A stretch of 64,000 nucleotides of DNA, taken from assembly GCF_013373865.1 (NCBI RefSeq), contig NC_050474.1, forward strand, positions 7,386,061 through 7,450,060, in the 5' to 3' direction. Position numbers and translations under genes: made by a program. This stretch comes from Monomorium pharaonis (Eukaryota > Arthropoda > Insecta > Hymenoptera > Formicidae). Positions 62,982 to 64,000 of this stretch are shown here, piece by piece. Each line of letters starts with the position of its first letter. The first letter of the stretch is position 1. Below the pieces are notes generated by a model. That model saw only the letters and a program-made list of their open reading frames with translations. It was not told where the DNA came from and made no database searches.

Positions 62982-63008
62982 CGCGCGCCACGCCCGCGGA
63001 AATAAAAT
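62982..63008 (+). repeat. 27-bp direct repeat, copy 2
   Basis: Exact copy of 62316-62342. The flanks retain weak similarity (TCATC or TCGTGTC before it, TCCAG or TCGTT after it), so the duplication may once have been longer. It lies 20 bp before the long (GA)n tract. Confidence 0.9.
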
Positions 63009-63025
63009 TCGTTTCCCCACGAATA

Positions 63026-63168
<143 letters not shown>

Positions 63169-63200
63169 CGTTGGAGGAGGAGGAGGAGAAGGAGGAGGAG

Positions 63201-63712
63201 GCTGCGCTTGTTGATATTCATTTGGTACGTCACTTCTACCCGATGCGCGTTGCAGCCCGCCGCCGCCGCCGCGCGCGCGGGGGCTGCGTTCGCCGGAAAC
63301 GATTCGATGTTCCTCCCTCTTTCACCCCTGCCCCGTGCACCGCCGCCACCCATCCTCCTCTCTATCCACCGCCCTTCTCTATTCCGCACAACGAGCGCAG
63401 CCGTAATGCCGGCGGCCAATGCTCGCGAAAAGCTGACTCAGGCATCGCCGTATGGCCGGGCACGGTGCATCGATCGCCTTCTCCGCTGCACCTCCTCCAC
63501 CCTCGCGAGAGAGAACCTCACCCTCCTACCCCCGTCTACCCCGCGCAGCCCCGTCGCGCGCCCTCCTCCTCCTCCTCCTCCTACCGCTGCTTCTCCTGCA
63601 AAACCCGCCCGCAACCCTCTTTGCTTGCACCTTGTGCCAGCGCGCGGCCGGGCTTTAGCCCCGTGGGCTGCGCGAGTATACCCGATTTAACGTTATTACG
63701 CCGACGATTTGC
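63201..63712. other. CpG-rich, C-rich block
   Basis: Dense CpG and pyrimidine-rich DNA with a CCG triplet run at 63.26 kb and a CTC triplet run at 63.56 kb. No gene is supported. A promoter or 5' UTR of a gene outside the window is possible but unproven. Confidence 0.4.
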
Positions 63713-63750
63713 GCGACGCGACGCGACGCGACGCGACGCTATGCGACGCG
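63713..63750. repeat. GACGC pentanucleotide array
   Basis: Five perfect tandem units of GACGC plus two imperfect ones. Confidence 0.92.
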
Positions 63751-63830
63751 GGGCGACACGGCGGTTACGCGAGCCGCGCCGCTCTGCCGCTGATTGGAAT
63801 GCGCGAACGCGACGATTCACGCTACCATGG

Positions 63831-63834
<4 letters not shown>

Positions 63835-63893
<59 letters not shown>
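63835..63893. repeat. (TA)n microsatellite
   Basis: About 59 bp of TA units with a single TTT interruption. Confidence 0.95.
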
Positions 63894-63895
<2 letters not shown>

Positions 63896-64000
63896 TTCTC
63901 CCCTCTCGCGCGCGTCGCGGATTTCATCGAGGATCGATCGCCGTGCGTCTAACGCGTAGTCGATAACGACCTGCGAAATAAATGTAAAATACATGTCTGC

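Overview
This window looks like nuclear DNA from an insect, most likely a hymenopteran and plausibly an ant. That is an inference from style, not from a recognised gene. CpG is abundant rather than depleted. GC-rich, CpG-dense stretches full of (GA)n, (CG)n, poly-C and trinucleotide repeats alternate with sharply AT-rich valleys. The valleys hold many short fold-back, Tc1/mariner-like miniature transposons flanked by TA. There is no bacterial gene organisation, no rRNA or tRNA that I can see, and no (TTAGG)n telomeric tract.

I find no protein-coding gene that I can name. The longest open frames lie in CpG-rich or microsatellite DNA, where stop codons are rare, and their products are low-complexity. 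The window therefore reads as intergenic DNA or the inside of a very long intron. Two minus-strand sites favour the intron reading: at about 34.10 kb and 51.41 kb a polypyrimidine tract ends in CAG directly followed by GTAAGG. Such abutted 3' and 5' splice sites are the signature of recursive-splicing ratchet points. The 34.1 kb site also has a CTAAT branch-point match 22 nt upstream and a GTAAGT donor 75 nt downstream. If real, they imply a minus-strand gene whose intron spans much of this window.

The best-supported features are mobile elements. Family A is a fold-back MITE with termini near CACGGAGAGAATTTTCTCT and five copies (24.57, 34.17, 42.16, 50.08 and 58.17 kb). Family B is a long-palindrome MITE with termini near CACTGAGAAAAA and four copies (8.56 in reverse, 25.52, 36.69 and 48.97 kb). 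Singletons lie at 9.85, 21.7-22.2, 22.66 and 40.07 kb. At 36.08 kb there is a 161-bp hAT-type element with a perfect 8-bp target-site duplication. It lies, together with a family B copy, between two older inverted arms 1.3 kb apart, so that locus is a nest.

Layout: 0-0.26 kb, a possible decayed coding scrap on the minus strand; 0.3-8.5 kb, GC-rich simple-repeat DNA; 8.5-10.2 kb, two MITEs; 10.2-21.7 kb, mixed unique DNA; 21.7-26 kb, a cluster of MITEs; 26-34 kb, GC-rich unique DNA; 34.0-34.4 kb, the candidate ratchet site or exon next to a family A copy; 35.9-37.2 kb, the nested elements; 37.2-51.4 kb, mixed DNA with MITEs in AT-rich valleys; 51.4 kb, the second ratchet candidate; 51.5-62 kb, mostly unique DNA with AT-rich valleys at 53.1-54.5 and 55.6-56.5 kb; 62-64 kb, a duplicated 27-bp element and the densest microsatellites, including a (GA)n tract of over 100 bp and a (TA)n tract of about 59 bp.
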